DNA from: JBQSUQ01 sp052384575
GTDB taxonomy: Bacteria; Pseudomonadota; Gammaproteobacteria; Enterobacterales; Pasteurellaceae
Reading direction: 5' to 3' (one strand)
Length of the DNA stretch: 64,000 nt
NCBI GenBank assembly: GCA_052384575.1
Contig: JBQSUQ010000005.1
Under the pieces are notes generated by a model, which saw only the letters and a list, made by a program, of their open reading frames with translations, was not told the DNA's origin and searched no databases. The first letter of the stretch is position 1. Each line of letters begins with the position of its first letter. A program made the position numbers and the translations under genes. Positions 1-8,368 of this stretch are shown here, piece after piece.

Positions 1-64
1 GGGCTAAAGCCCATCCTACATTCTATCGGTTAATCATTTTCTGATGGGCTGAAGCCCATCCTAC
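1..64. repeat. REP-like palindromic repeats (two copies, one cut by the window edge)
   Basis: The block GGGCTRAAGCCCATCCTAC occurs at 1-19 and again at 46-64. The second copy is complete and forms a perfect palindrome, GATGGGCT-GA-AGCCCATC (43-60). The two copies are in the same orientation about 27 bases apart. Such short GC-rich palindromes in an AT-rich intergenic region look like REP elements of the kind moved by RAYT transposases in several Gram-negative bacteria. No transposase is in the window. The assignment to that class is inference. Confidence 0.55.
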
Positions 65-113
65 TGATGTATTTGCAAAAAATTAGTATTTTTTGACCCG
101 TTGTGTCTGACTG

Positions 114-3100
114 TTAATTTAATTTTCCGCCGATTTGTTTGAATTTTTCGACAAATGCCGACACTTTTTCAAACACCCGTTGTTTTAAGCCAAGGTATTT
201 CGGGCTGAGCGGGCTGATTTTCGGCAGCATTTCGTTTAGCTCTGTGCCGTTTTCGCTGGCGTATTCACGTTTGAGCGAGGTGGTTAAATAGCGTTTGGCG
301 GCGGCATCATTCAGATTTTCATCAAGAATTAAGGCTTCCGCTTCTTTTTGCAATTCGGCTTGGGCGAAGGCAAAAAACGCGTCAATCACATCGGCTTTAT
401 GCTCAAACTGGGTTAAATCGGTTTGTTCGATGAAGTCCACAATCAAACTTTCTTTGGCTCGGTTGCCAAGGCTGGCTCGAATGGTGGTGCGAATGTCATC
501 AATCAAGGCTTGCTTGTTATCCGTTTTTTTATTTTTCTCGAAAATCAGTTCTAAGATGTAATCTAAGTTGATTTCTTGGGATTTAAGCAAATCCACTTCA
601 AACACCACATCATTCCAATCAATGCTGCTTTGTGTTGGCTGATCACTTTGGGTTTGGCGGTATAACCAATCACGAATATCGTGATAGGTTGAACGATAAT
701 CCTGCTCTTGATGTGCTGAAAGCGGAGCATTTGGCGTTAAATAGCTGCCTTCGGGTTCTTTTAGCACATTTTCAGCGGTGTTTTGTTGTTTAAATTCCAC
801 ATATTCATCATAATTTTGTAGCACATTATCTAAACGCAGGTATTCGCCAAATAATTTCACAAAGGCTTTTTTATCGTTTTCAGTTGTGATCGCTGCAGGA
901 TCAGGGAAACGGGTTTGCAGCTCTTTTACCACGTCTAAATAGCCACGACACTGCTGCCCTTTGGCATCTACATAACCATACATATAGTCTTTATAACTGC
1001 GTTCTAACACAATAGTAGGGGCTTTTTCTTCCCCTTGAGCATTGGTTTTACCAAAGAGTGAAATCGCGTCAATCGTCGCTTGCTCTAAATCTCGGAAAGT
1101 GACGATATTGCCGAAGGTTTTGGTGGCGTTATAAATGCGGTTGGTGCGTGAATAAGCTTGAATTAAGCCGTGATAACGCAGGTTTTTATCCACAAATAAG
1201 GTGTTGAGTGTCGGTGCGTCAAAGCCTGTTAAGAACATGCCCACTACAATCAATAAATCAATCTGCTGATCTTTGACTCGTTTGGCAAGATCGCGGTAAT
1301 AATTTTGGAAACCTTGGCTATCTAAACGGTAATTGGTTTTAAAATAATCATTGTAGTCGTCCATTGCCGTCTGCAGAAACTCTTTTGACGAGCTATTCAT
1401 CGCCGTCGGTTCAAAGGTTTCATCACTAATCTCGCCCACGGCATTTTGTTCTTCATTGGCGGCAAAAGAGAAAATGGTGGCGATTTTTAACGGATTTTCT
1501 ACCGTACTTTGTAGCTCTTTAAAGGTTTGATAATACAGCTTCGCCGCTTCAATACTGCTAACGGCAAACATCGCATTAAACCCTTTGTTGCCCACATTCA
1601 AGCGGTGCGTTTTTTGTTTAAAATTGCAAAGGATATATTGAGCAATTTCCCGCAAACGCTCTGGATGCAAAAGGGCTTGGCGGGTTTCAAGTGCGGTTAA
1701 TTTTTCGAGATTTTGCTCTGTTTCAGCATCTCGGAATTGTGGGCGGACATCGTTGTAATCCACTTTAAATTTAAGCACTTTTTCATCACGAATGGCATCG
1801 GTAATCACATAGGAATGTAGCAAATCGCCAAATACTTCGGCAGTGGTGCCGCCGTCCACCGAATTTTCTTCAAAAATTGGCGTGCCAGTGAAACCGAATT
1901 GACTGAATTTTTTGAATTTCTTTTTCAGATTTTTTTGTGCTTCACCAAACTGCGAGCGGTGACATTCATCAAAAATAAACACCACATTTTCTTGATAAAT
2001 CGGCAATTTATCTTCGGATTTCATCAAGTTGTTTAATTTTTGAATGGTGGTGACGATGATTTTGTTGTCGTCTTTTTCGATATTGCGTTTCAGCCCTGCG
2101 GTGCTTTCCGAACCATTCACGCTGTCGGGCGAAAATCGCTGATATTCTTTCATCGTTTGGTAGTCCAAATCTTTTCTATCTACCACAAAAAAGACTTTTT
2201 CCACAAATGGCAAATCCGTCGCCAAACGGGCGGCTTTAAAACTACTTAAGGTTTTGCCCGATCCTGTGGTGTGCCAAATATAGCCACCGCTGGATAATTC
2301 GCTCCATTTTTTATTTTGATAGGCAATATTGATCCGCCATAAAATCCGCTCTGCTGCGGCGATTTGATACGGACGCATAATCAGCAGGGTATCGCTCACG
2401 TCAAACACCGAATATTTGAGCAAAACATCCAGCAGCGTGCGTTTTTGGAAGAAGGTGGCGGTGAAGTCTTTTAAGTCTTTAATCAGGCTGTTGTCCGATT
2501 TTGCCCAATTCATCGTGAAATCATAGCTGTTTTTATCGCGTTTGGTGGTGTTGGCAAAATAGCGGGTGTCTGTGCCGTTGGAAATCACGAAAATTTGCAG
2601 ATATTTGAATAAAGAATTGTCGCTGTTAAAGCTTTCTTTGCTGTAACGATGCACTTGGTTAAACGCTTCACGAATGGCGACACCGCGTTTTTTCAGCTCG
2701 ATTTGCACCATCGGCAAGCCGTTGATCAAAACGGTTACATCATAGCGGTTGGCATAGCTGCCTGTTTGCTCAAATTGGTTGATGACTTGCAATTTGTTTC
2801 GGTTGGGATTTTTCTTGTCGAACAAATAGATATTTTGAATCCGCCCGTTATCAAACACGAAATCATAAATATAATCATCGTGGACTTTTCGAGTTTTATC
2901 GATCAGATTTTCAGACGGCTTGTCCAAATACTCCGCCACAAACCGCCCCCATTCGGCATCACTGAACTGGGTATTATTCAACATCTGCAACTGCTCACGC
3001 ACATTGGCAAGCAACGCCGTTTGGCTGCACAAATCCGTGCGATATTCATAACCTTGAGCTTGCAAATCGGCAATAAATTCCCGCTCCAAATCGGCTTCCG

Positions 3101-3185
3101 TTTGATAATTACGCACCTGCTCGATCGGCGTGTATTTGTCTAGGATGATAAAGTTGTTGGTTTCGGTGATGGGGGTGGTTGTCAT
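114..3185 (-). CDS. hsdR: Type I restriction enzyme, R (endonuclease/translocase) subunit
   Basis: This 1023-residue protein is the motor and nuclease subunit of a type I restriction system; it translocates DNA using ATP and cuts it at a distance. An N-terminal nuclease domain carries D149 and E163-x-K165, spaced like the catalytic residues of EcoR124I HsdR. Helicase motifs follow: Walker A TTGSGKT at 306-312, DECH at 406-409 and TGTP at 433-436. Length is normal for the family and the frame is open throughout. It starts 42 bases after the doc gene, so it is probably the last gene of the hsdM operon. Cleavage normally needs HsdM and HsdS as well, and no hsdS is visible here. It contains the only uptake sequence inside the operon's genes (1689-1697). 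Confidence 0.95.
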   Translation of the reverse strand: MTTTPITETNNFIILDKYTPIEQVRNYQTEADLEREFIADLQAQGYEYRTDLCSQTALLANVREQLQMLNNTQFSDAEWGRFVAEYLDKPSENLIDKTRKVHDDYIYDFVFDNGRIQNIYLFDKKNPNRNKLQVINQFEQTGSYANRYDVTVLINGLPMVQIELKKRGVAIREAFNQVHRYSKESFNSDNSLFKYLQIFVISNGTDTRYFANTTKRDKNSYDFTMNWAKSDNSLIKDLKDFTATFFQKRTLLDVLLKYSVFDVSDTLLIMRPYQIAAAERILWRINIAYQNKKWSELSSGGYIWHTTGSGKTLSSFKAARLATDLPFVEKVFFVVDRKDLDYQTMKEYQRFSPDSVNGSESTAGLKRNIEKDDNKIIVTTIQKLNNLMKSEDKLPIYQENVVFIFDECHRSQFGEAQKNLKKKFKKFSQFGFTGTPIFEENSVDGGTTAEVFGDLLHSYVITDAIRDEKVLKFKVDYNDVRPQFRDAETEQNLEKLTALETRQALLHPERLREIAQYILCNFKQKTHRLNVGNKGFNAMFAVSSIEAAKLYYQTFKELQSTVENPLKIATIFSFAANEEQNAVGEISDETFEPTAMNSSSKEFLQTAMDDYNDYFKTNYRLDSQGFQNYYRDLAKRVKDQQIDLLIVVGMFLTGFDAPTLNTLFVDKNLRYHGLIQAYSRTNRIYNATKTFGNIVTFRDLEQATIDAISLFGKTNAQGEEKAPTIVLERSYKDYMYGYVDAKGQQCRGYLDVVKELQTRFPDPAAITTENDKKAFVKLFGEYLRLDNVLQNYDEYVEFKQQNTAENVLKEPEGSYLTPNAPLSAHQEQDYRSTYHDIRDWLYRQTQSDQPTQSSIDWNDVVFEVDLLKSQEINLDYILELIFEKNKKTDNKQALIDDIRTTIRASLGNRAKESLIVDFIEQTDLTQFEHKADVIDAFFAFAQAELQKEAEALILDENLNDAAAKRYLTTSLKREYASENGTELNEMLPKISPLSPKYLGLKQRVFEKVSAFVEKFKQIGGKLN

Positions 3186-3227
3186 AACTTTGGCCTTAAT
3201 ATTTCTCTATTATTAAGTTTTGTGTTC

Positions 3228-3674
3228 TTAGTTTTGGATTGAGCAAATCAGTTCATATTTTAATTCTTCAGAATAATCATCTTCATTATTAATAATGGAA
3301 TTGATCAATTTATATAGAAGTTCTTTAGAAATTTTACCTTTAGCCAACCAAACCACAATATTTTCCATTTCTGAAACAAATCTTCTAACACAATAATCAT
3401 ATCCATTTAATTCCAAGAAATAAGCACCTAAAACCAAACTTGAACGCTTATTTCCATCACAAAATGCATGTAATTTGTTAATCGAATACACAATGTGAGT
3501 TAACTTATCTTCAAAATGTGGATAATAATCATCATTTCGAATATGCTCTAATACACTTTCTATTTTCCCATAGCCTTCAGGATACACACCAGATAAACCA
3601 CCAGATTGTTCAATAATCCAATCATGTGTTTGTATGGCGTGTGTAGCATCAAAATATAAAACTTCAATATTCAT
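3228..3674 (-). CDS. Doc/Fic-family toxin embedded in the restriction operon
   Basis: A 148-residue single-domain Fic-fold protein of the Doc type. The active-site loop is intact, H69-A-F71-C-D73-G-N75-K-R77, matching HxFxDxNKR; Doc itself has Ala where this has Gly74. Known family members modify a target by adding phosphate (Doc on EF-Tu) or AMP; which applies here cannot be told from sequence. I see no C-terminal (S/T)xxxE(G/N) self-inhibitory motif. The ATG follows directly after the TAA of the upstream HTH gene (TAAATG), so the two are probably translationally coupled, as toxin and partner often are. It lies between hsdM and hsdR, where anticodon nuclease PrrC sits in some type I loci. 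Confidence 0.85.
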   Translation of the reverse strand: MNIEVLYFDATHAIQTHDWIIEQSGGLSGVYPEGYGKIESVLEHIRNDDYYPHFEDKLTHIVYSINKLHAFCDGNKRSSLVLGAYFLELNGYDYCVRRFVSEMENIVVWLAKGKISKELLYKLINSIINNEDDYSEELKYELICSIQN

Positions 3675-4691
3675 TTATCTATCCTTCAAGCGTTTTAATA
3701 CAGCTAAAGTTTCAGGATCAGACAATTGTTCTTGAAGAGAACGACTTTTTTCACCTAGAAACTTGTCAAAATCACCTTGTGGAACAGCTTGAATGTATTG
3801 TTCTAATTTATGATGCAGTGCATCTCTAAAACATAGATCTCGGCTGGACATTTTGATTCTTGCATCAAGGATAAAAGGTTGCATAAAAGGGTTTTCTTCG
3901 GCTTGGGAAATTAAGTCATCCAATTCTTTTGGAAATAGCTTTCTACCTAATTTTTCAGATAAGTTTTTCATTTGAGCTGCCAAACCGCTTTCAAAACTGG
4001 CGATGGCAGTAAGAACCTCTGCATACATGGTATCTCTGGCTTTATCTTTTTCGCTTAATTTGAGAATTTGTTTGTATTCTTTGGCTTTCTCTCGAAAAAC
4101 AGCTTGGTAAATTTTATCGGTATAAATGCCGTATTTGTGATTACCCATTTCCAGATAATCCCTTAAAGCGTCAGTAAATAGCTTGCGATAGCTCTCTTCT
4201 GTATAGGCGGATAAGAGGTAGTTTTCATCTCGTTGATTGATGTATTTGGTTGAGCCACCAGCTTTTTGGTTAATTACATCCATCACCATATCCAGCATTT
4301 TGCTGCGGATGAATCGGGCTCGTTCGCTTTCGGTAACCAGCATGGCAAGATTTAAAACTGCACGAAAGCTAAAGATGCCTAAAGAGGGAGCTCTGATGTT
4401 GATGTCGACGAAATCTGTTTCGTCGACATAGACTGACTTCAATATTTTCAAGGCTTTGCCTTTGATAATACGATAGCCATTTCTAGCCAATTCTTCTCCG
4501 TTTGCTGCTAAATAATTATCAATAGTTCTTTCTGTAACCTCTAAAATTTCAGCAACTTGTGCTTTGGTAAAGACGGTTTCATTTTCAAATTGCAATCCAC
4601 CTAATTGCAAATGCTCTTCTAGCTTACTGATAGCATAATGATTGTTTAGTACATTATTTCTAGCAACTAAAGATATTGTTAATTCACTCAT
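3675..4691 (-). CDS. Helix-turn-helix DNA-binding protein, probable partner of Doc
   Basis: A 338-residue protein of no family I can name firmly. Residues about 40-80 form a helix-turn-helix (FTKAQVAEILEVTERTIDNY). A conserved-looking middle region (around FSFRAVLNLAML) and a long, mainly helical, charged C-terminal half follow. It lacks the two target-recognition domains and length expected of HsdS. I chose ATG at 4691, which has a GAGGGG ribosome site just upstream and overlaps the hsdM stop by 8 bases (ATGAGTGA); an upstream TTG at 4706 would add five residues. Its place directly before doc suggests antitoxin and/or operon repressor. SQAEEN at 262-267 fits the short Fic-inhibitor pattern SxxxE(N/G), but chance matches are common. 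Confidence 0.7.
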   Translation of the reverse strand: MSELTISLVARNNVLNNHYAISKLEEHLQLGGLQFENETVFTKAQVAEILEVTERTIDNYLAANGEELARNGYRIIKGKALKILKSVYVDETDFVDINIRAPSLGIFSFRAVLNLAMLVTESERARFIRSKMLDMVMDVINQKAGGSTKYINQRDENYLLSAYTEESYRKLFTDALRDYLEMGNHKYGIYTDKIYQAVFREKAKEYKQILKLSEKDKARDTMYAEVLTAIASFESGLAAQMKNLSEKLGRKLFPKELDDLISQAEENPFMQPFILDARIKMSSRDLCFRDALHHKLEQYIQAVPQGDFDKFLGEKSRSLQEQLSDPETLAVLKRLKDR

Positions 4692-6243
4692 TTTTATTCC
4701 CCTCAATCTCCATCACAATCTCATCAATCTCGCCACGCAAGCAGTCAATTTTGGCGACAGTCTCGCGGATGTCCTGATTTAATACGGCAATATCGATGAC
4801 TTCGCGAGTGTCTTTGGCTTCCACATAGGAGCTGACCGCCAAATTGTAGTCATTATCGGCAATAGCTTGATAATCCACCGATTTAGCGATGTGTTCCACA
4901 TCAGTTTTATCAGCAAACAGTTTGAGAATCTCGCCGATATGTTCATCGGTCAGCACATTATTATTGGTTTCTTTTTTGAAAAAGCTACTGGCATCGATAA
5001 ACTGGGTTTTGCTGTCTGTTTTGGATTTTGAGAGCACCAAAATATTGGTAGCGATACTGGTGCCGAAAAACAGATTGGGAGCAAGGGCAATCACGGTTTC
5101 GACATAGTTGTTGTCCACTAGATATTGACGGATTTTATGCTCGGCACCACCACGGTAGAAAATGCCCGGGAAGGTAACAATCGCCGCCCGTCCTTTTGCC
5201 GATAAGTAATTTAACGCGTGCAAAATAAAGGCAAAATCGGCTTTGGATTTCGGTGCCAGCACGCCTGCGGGGGCAAAACGGTCGTCATTGATTAAGGTGG
5301 GGTCGTCTGAGCCAATCCATTTTATGGAATACGGCGGATTAGACACAATCGCATCAAAAGGTTTGTCGTTTTTGAGTTTCGGGTCGGTTAAGGTGTCGCC
5401 CAGCTCGATATCGAATTTATCGTAGTTGATGTTATGCAAAAACATATTCATCCGAGCGAGGTTATAGGTGGTGTGGTTGATTTCCTGTCCGAAAAAGCCT
5501 TCTTCGATAATATGGTCGTCAAATTGTTTTTTTGCTTGCAACAACAACGAACCGGAGCCGCAAGCAGGATCGTAGATTTTATTGACGGTGCTTTGTCCGT
5601 GTAGGGCAAGCTTGGCAATCAGTTTGGACACATTTTGCGGTGTGAAAAATTCGCCACCCGATTTGCCTGCATTGGCAGCGTAATTGGAAATCAAAAATTC
5701 ATAAGCATCGCCGAACAAATCGATTTCATTATCCGAAAAATCACCGAAATCCAATTCTGACACGCCTTTTAAAACGGCAGCCAAACGGCGGTTTTTATCG
5801 GCAACGGTATTGCCCAAACGATTCGATGTGGTGTCGAAATCGGCAAACAAACCTTTGATATCGTGTTCGGAATCAAAACCTTGTGCAGAATTTTCAATTG
5901 ATTGGAAGATGATGGCTAAATCGGTGTTTAAACTTTCATTGCTGTGGGCTGTTTTCACCACATTTTCAAATAGTTGGCTAGGATAAATAAAATAGCCTTT
6001 TTCTTTAATAATATCGTTTTTTAACTCTAAACTTAAACGAGGATCATTATCGGAAAAACTTGCATAGTTTAGACTGCTATCTCCCCTTTCCATATGAGCG
6101 ATAAAATGCTCACTAATAAAACGGTAAAACAGTGTGCCTAACACATATTGTTTAAAATCCCAACCGTCTACCGATCCACGTACATCGTTCGCAATCTGCC
6201 AAATGCGACGGTGCAGTTCGGCTCGTTGTTGTTGGCTTGTCAT
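4684..6243 (-). CDS. hsdM: Type I restriction-modification, M (N6-adenine methyltransferase) subunit
   Basis: This 519-residue protein methylates adenine within the type I recognition sequence using S-adenosylmethionine. The SAM-binding motif I DPACGSG is at 225-231 and the catalytic motif IV NPPY at 302-305. The N-terminal HsdM helical domain and C-terminal tail are present and the length is typical. It is the first gene of the operon; the promoter and an inverted-repeat candidate operator lie directly upstream. A GGAG ribosome site precedes the ATG at 6243. HsdM needs HsdS for DNA recognition and folding into the active complex; since none is encoded here, activity depends on an hsdS elsewhere or is lost. 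Confidence 0.95.
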   Translation of the reverse strand: MTSQQQRAELHRRIWQIANDVRGSVDGWDFKQYVLGTLFYRFISEHFIAHMERGDSSLNYASFSDNDPRLSLELKNDIIKEKGYFIYPSQLFENVVKTAHSNESLNTDLAIIFQSIENSAQGFDSEHDIKGLFADFDTTSNRLGNTVADKNRRLAAVLKGVSELDFGDFSDNEIDLFGDAYEFLISNYAANAGKSGGEFFTPQNVSKLIAKLALHGQSTVNKIYDPACGSGSLLLQAKKQFDDHIIEEGFFGQEINHTTYNLARMNMFLHNINYDKFDIELGDTLTDPKLKNDKPFDAIVSNPPYSIKWIGSDDPTLINDDRFAPAGVLAPKSKADFAFILHALNYLSAKGRAAIVTFPGIFYRGGAEHKIRQYLVDNNYVETVIALAPNLFFGTSIATNILVLSKSKTDSKTQFIDASSFFKKETNNNVLTDEHIGEILKLFADKTDVEHIAKSVDYQAIADNDYNLAVSSYVEAKDTREVIDIAVLNQDIRETVAKIDCLRGEIDEIVMEIEGNKNE

Positions 6244-6254
6244 ATAAACTCCAT

Positions 6255-6272
6255 AGCATTATTTATAATGCT
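6255..6272. promoter_or_regulatory. Perfect inverted repeat, candidate operator of the hsdM operon
   Basis: AGCATTAT-TT-ATAATGCT is a perfect 8+8 inverted repeat with a two-base centre. On the minus strand it begins about four bases after the -10 element and ends before the hsdM ribosome site, so it covers the expected transcription start. That position suits a repressor site. The HTH protein of the same operon is the natural candidate binder. Symmetry and position are seen; function is inferred. Confidence 0.45.
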
Positions 6273-6276
6273 TCAA

Positions 6277-6306
6277 ATAATACAGGTTATTGAAATATCA
6301 ATGCAA
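6277..6306 (-). promoter_or_regulatory. Probable promoter of the hsdM operon
   Basis: On the minus strand TTGCAT (6306-6301) and TATTAT (6282-6277) are separated by 18 bases, a fair sigma-70 promoter. It lies downstream of the cspD terminator, so the restriction operon has its own transcription start. Confidence 0.45.
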
Positions 6307-6356
6307 CAATATACATGAAATAAAATAGAAACATACAACGGATACTTAGTACAAAC

Positions 6357-6388
6357 AAAAAGTGCGGTGAAATTCACCGCACTTTTTT
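6357..6388. terminator. Uptake-sequence inverted pair acting as terminator after cspD
   Basis: GTGCGGTGAA and TTCACCGCAC form a stem flanked by A-run and T-run on both sides. It sits just downstream of cspD (minus strand). Two uptake sequences in opposite orientation make the stem, a common arrangement in this window. Confidence 0.85.
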
Positions 6389-6399
6389 TAATTCTTTGA

Positions 6400-6609
6400 C
6401 TAGCCTAGAATTGGCACAATTTTCGTTGCATGAGAGCCTTTTTCGCCATGAACAACTTCGAAATTCACTTTTTGCCCTGCTTTTAATGAGCGATAGCCTT
6501 CCATTTCAATTACGGAAAAATGAGCGAAAATATCAACATCACTTCCCTCCGCATTAATAAATCCGAAACCTTTCGCATTATTAAACCATTTAACAACTCC
6601 AACTTCCAT
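6400..6609 (-). CDS. cspD: Cold-shock-domain protein (CspD-like)
   Basis: A 69-residue single cold-shock domain that binds single-stranded DNA or RNA. The RNA-binding motifs are visible: KGFGFI (RNP1) and DIFAHF (RNP2), after the typical start with VKWFNNAKGFGF. An AGAGGT ribosome site precedes the ATG. It is monocistronic, divergent from asnS and followed by an uptake-sequence terminator. In E. coli CspD is a stationary-phase inhibitor of replication; whether this protein plays that role or a general cold-shock role cannot be decided, so the symbol follows Haemophilus usage. Confidence 0.88.
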   Translation of the reverse strand: MEVGVVKWFNNAKGFGFINAEGSDVDIFAHFSVIEMEGYRSLKAGQKVNFEVVHGEKGSHATKIVPILG

Positions 6610-6914
6610 AAGATACCTCTAATTATAATTACAATTATTCCATAAGGGAAAGGAATAGGCTTATGCCCAACTTCTCTCATAGTGCCAAGAAAATAATCAA
6701 ATATTTTTTTCTTCTCTGCAACCATTAAAAACGTAAAATTCGACAGTGATCACAAAATTTCGTTACTTAATTTCTTCCCTAGGATATAACAGCTTGATTT
6801 TTTAATGATAAACATCATTTTTTTAACAAAAATACGTTGGATTTTTTGGTAATTCATTGAACTTAAGGTAAACTAAACGCGCCTTTGTAACCTAATTTTA
6901 TTTTGGAGATAATA
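6610..6914. other. Intergenic region between divergent cspD and asnS
   Basis: About 305 bases without a supported gene. It holds the leader and promoter region of cspD on the minus strand and the asnS promoter near 6846-6874. It is AT-rich and I see no RNA gene. A short open frame on the minus strand (6510-6725) overlaps cspD out of frame and looks spurious. Confidence 0.6.
6846..6874 (+). promoter_or_regulatory. Possible asnS promoter
   Basis: TTGGTA (6846-6851) and TAAACT (6869-6874) are 17 bases apart, ending about 40 bases before the asnS start codon. The match to consensus is moderate. Confidence 0.35.
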
Positions 6915-8318
6915 ATGACAAAAATTGCCTCTATCACTGATGTACTTAACGGAAAAGTAGGCATTGGTGAAACTGTCACTGTGCGCGGTTGGATTCGTAC
7001 TCGTCGCGATTCTAAAGCAGGACTTTCGTTTTTAGCTGTTTATGACGGTTCTTGTTTTGCCCCAATTCAAGTGATTGCAAATAATGATTTAGCTAACTAT
7101 AACGAAGAAATTTTACGCTTAACTACGGGCTGTTCTGTTATTGCAACTGGTGTGGTTGTGGAATCGCCAGCCGAAGGTCAAGCTGTGGAACTACAAGCAC
7201 AATCCGTTGAAGTGGTGGGTTGGGTTGAAGATCCAGATACTTACCCTATGGCAGCGAAACGCCATACTATTGAATATTTGCGTGAAGTAGCTCACTTACG
7301 TCCTCGTACCAATATTATTGGTGCGGTTGCGCGTGTACGCCATTGTTTAGCACAAGCTATTCATCGTTTCTTCCATGAGCAAGGATTCTTCTGGGTGGCA
7401 ACACCTGTTATTACTGCGTCAGATACGGAAGGTGCTGGCGAAATGTTCCGCGTTTCCACATTAGATTTAGAAAACTTACCTCGTGATGACAAAGGTGCGG
7501 TGGATTTTTCTCAAGATTTCTTTGGTCGCGAAGCATTTTTAACCGTATCTGGTCAGTTAAATGCTGAAACTTTGGCTTGTGCTATCAGTAAAGTATATAC
7601 CTTTGGACCAACATTCCGCGCAGAGAACTCCAATACTACTCGTCACTTAGCTGAGTTCTGGATGATGGAACCAGAAATGGCATTTGCTGATTTAAATGAT
7701 AATGCGAAATTAGCTGAAGATATGTTGAAATACGTGTTCCGCGCAGTATTGGATGAACGTCGTGATGATTTAGAATTCTTTGCGAAACATGTTGATAATG
7801 AGGTGATTACGCGTTTAGAAAAATTTGTTGCTTCTGACTTCGCACAAATTGATTATACTGATGCTATCGACATTTTATTAAAATCAGGCAAATCTTTTGA
7901 GTTCCCAGTATCTTGGGGTATTGATTTATCTTCTGAACATGAACGTTATTTAGCGGAAGAATATTTTAAATCGCCAGTGGTGGTAAAAAACTATCCGAAA
8001 GATATTAAAGCATTCTATATGCGTTTAAATGATGATGGTAAAACTGTTGCCGCAATGGACGTTTTAGCACCTGGAATTGGTGAAATCATCGGTGGTTCAC
8101 AACGTGAAGAGCGTTTAGATGTGTTAGATAAACGCATGGTTGAAATGGGATTAAATCCTGAAGATTACTGGTGGTATCGTGATTTACGTCGTTATGGTAC
8201 AGTGCCTCATTCAGGTTTTGGTTTAGGTTTCGAGCGCTTAATTGTGTATGTAACAGGTGTTCAAAACATTCGTGATGTGATTCCATTCCCTCGTGCACCA
8301 CGCAATGCAAACTTCTAA
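6915..8318 (+). CDS. asnS: Asparaginyl-tRNA synthetase
   Basis: A 467-residue class IIb aminoacyl-tRNA synthetase that charges tRNA-Asn with asparagine in the cytoplasm. An N-terminal OB-fold anticodon-binding domain (from about residue 15) is followed by the class II catalytic domain: FRAENSNTTRHLAEFWMMEPE is around motif 2, and GFGLGFERLI near the C terminus is motif 3. I chose ATG at 6915 because GGAG at 6905-6908 is correctly spaced; the in-frame TTG at 6903 has no such site. Monocistronic, with a strong terminator directly after the stop. Confidence 0.97.
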   Translation: MTKIASITDVLNGKVGIGETVTVRGWIRTRRDSKAGLSFLAVYDGSCFAPIQVIANNDLANYNEEILRLTTGCSVIATGVVVESPAEGQAVELQAQSVEVVGWVEDPDTYPMAAKRHTIEYLREVAHLRPRTNIIGAVARVRHCLAQAIHRFFHEQGFFWVATPVITASDTEGAGEMFRVSTLDLENLPRDDKGAVDFSQDFFGREAFLTVSGQLNAETLACAISKVYTFGPTFRAENSNTTRHLAEFWMMEPEMAFADLNDNAKLAEDMLKYVFRAVLDERRDDLEFFAKHVDNEVITRLEKFVASDFAQIDYTDAIDILLKSGKSFEFPVSWGIDLSSEHERYLAEEYFKSPVVVKNYPKDIKAFYMRLNDDGKTVAAMDVLAPGIGEIIGGSQREERLDVLDKRMVEMGLNPEDYWWYRDLRRYGTVPHSGFGLGFERLIVYVTGVQNIRDVIPFPRAPRNANF

Positions 8319-8333
8319 TTAATACTAGAACAA

Positions 8334-8362
8334 AAAGGAGAACATTATGTTCTCCTTTCTTT
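8334..8362 (+). terminator. asnS terminator
   Basis: AAAGGAGAACAT and ATGTTCTCCTTT form a 12-base stem around a single-base centre, followed by TCTTTT. It lies between convergent asnS and cysB and may serve both. Confidence 0.85.
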
Positions 8363-8368
8363 TATCAT

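Noticed and set aside
2649..3143. 164-codon open frame on the plus strand
   Set aside because: It lies wholly antisense to hsdR, whose motifs show that strand to be the coding one; no start signal or domain features.
3675..4691. The HTH protein as a degenerate HsdS
   Set aside because: I see no pair of target-recognition domains or the conserved coiled-coil repeats of HsdS; the N-terminal HTH and linkage to doc fit a regulator or antitoxin better.
6510..6725. 71-codon frame on the minus strand overlapping cspD
   Set aside because: Out of frame with cspD, low-complexity product, no family features.
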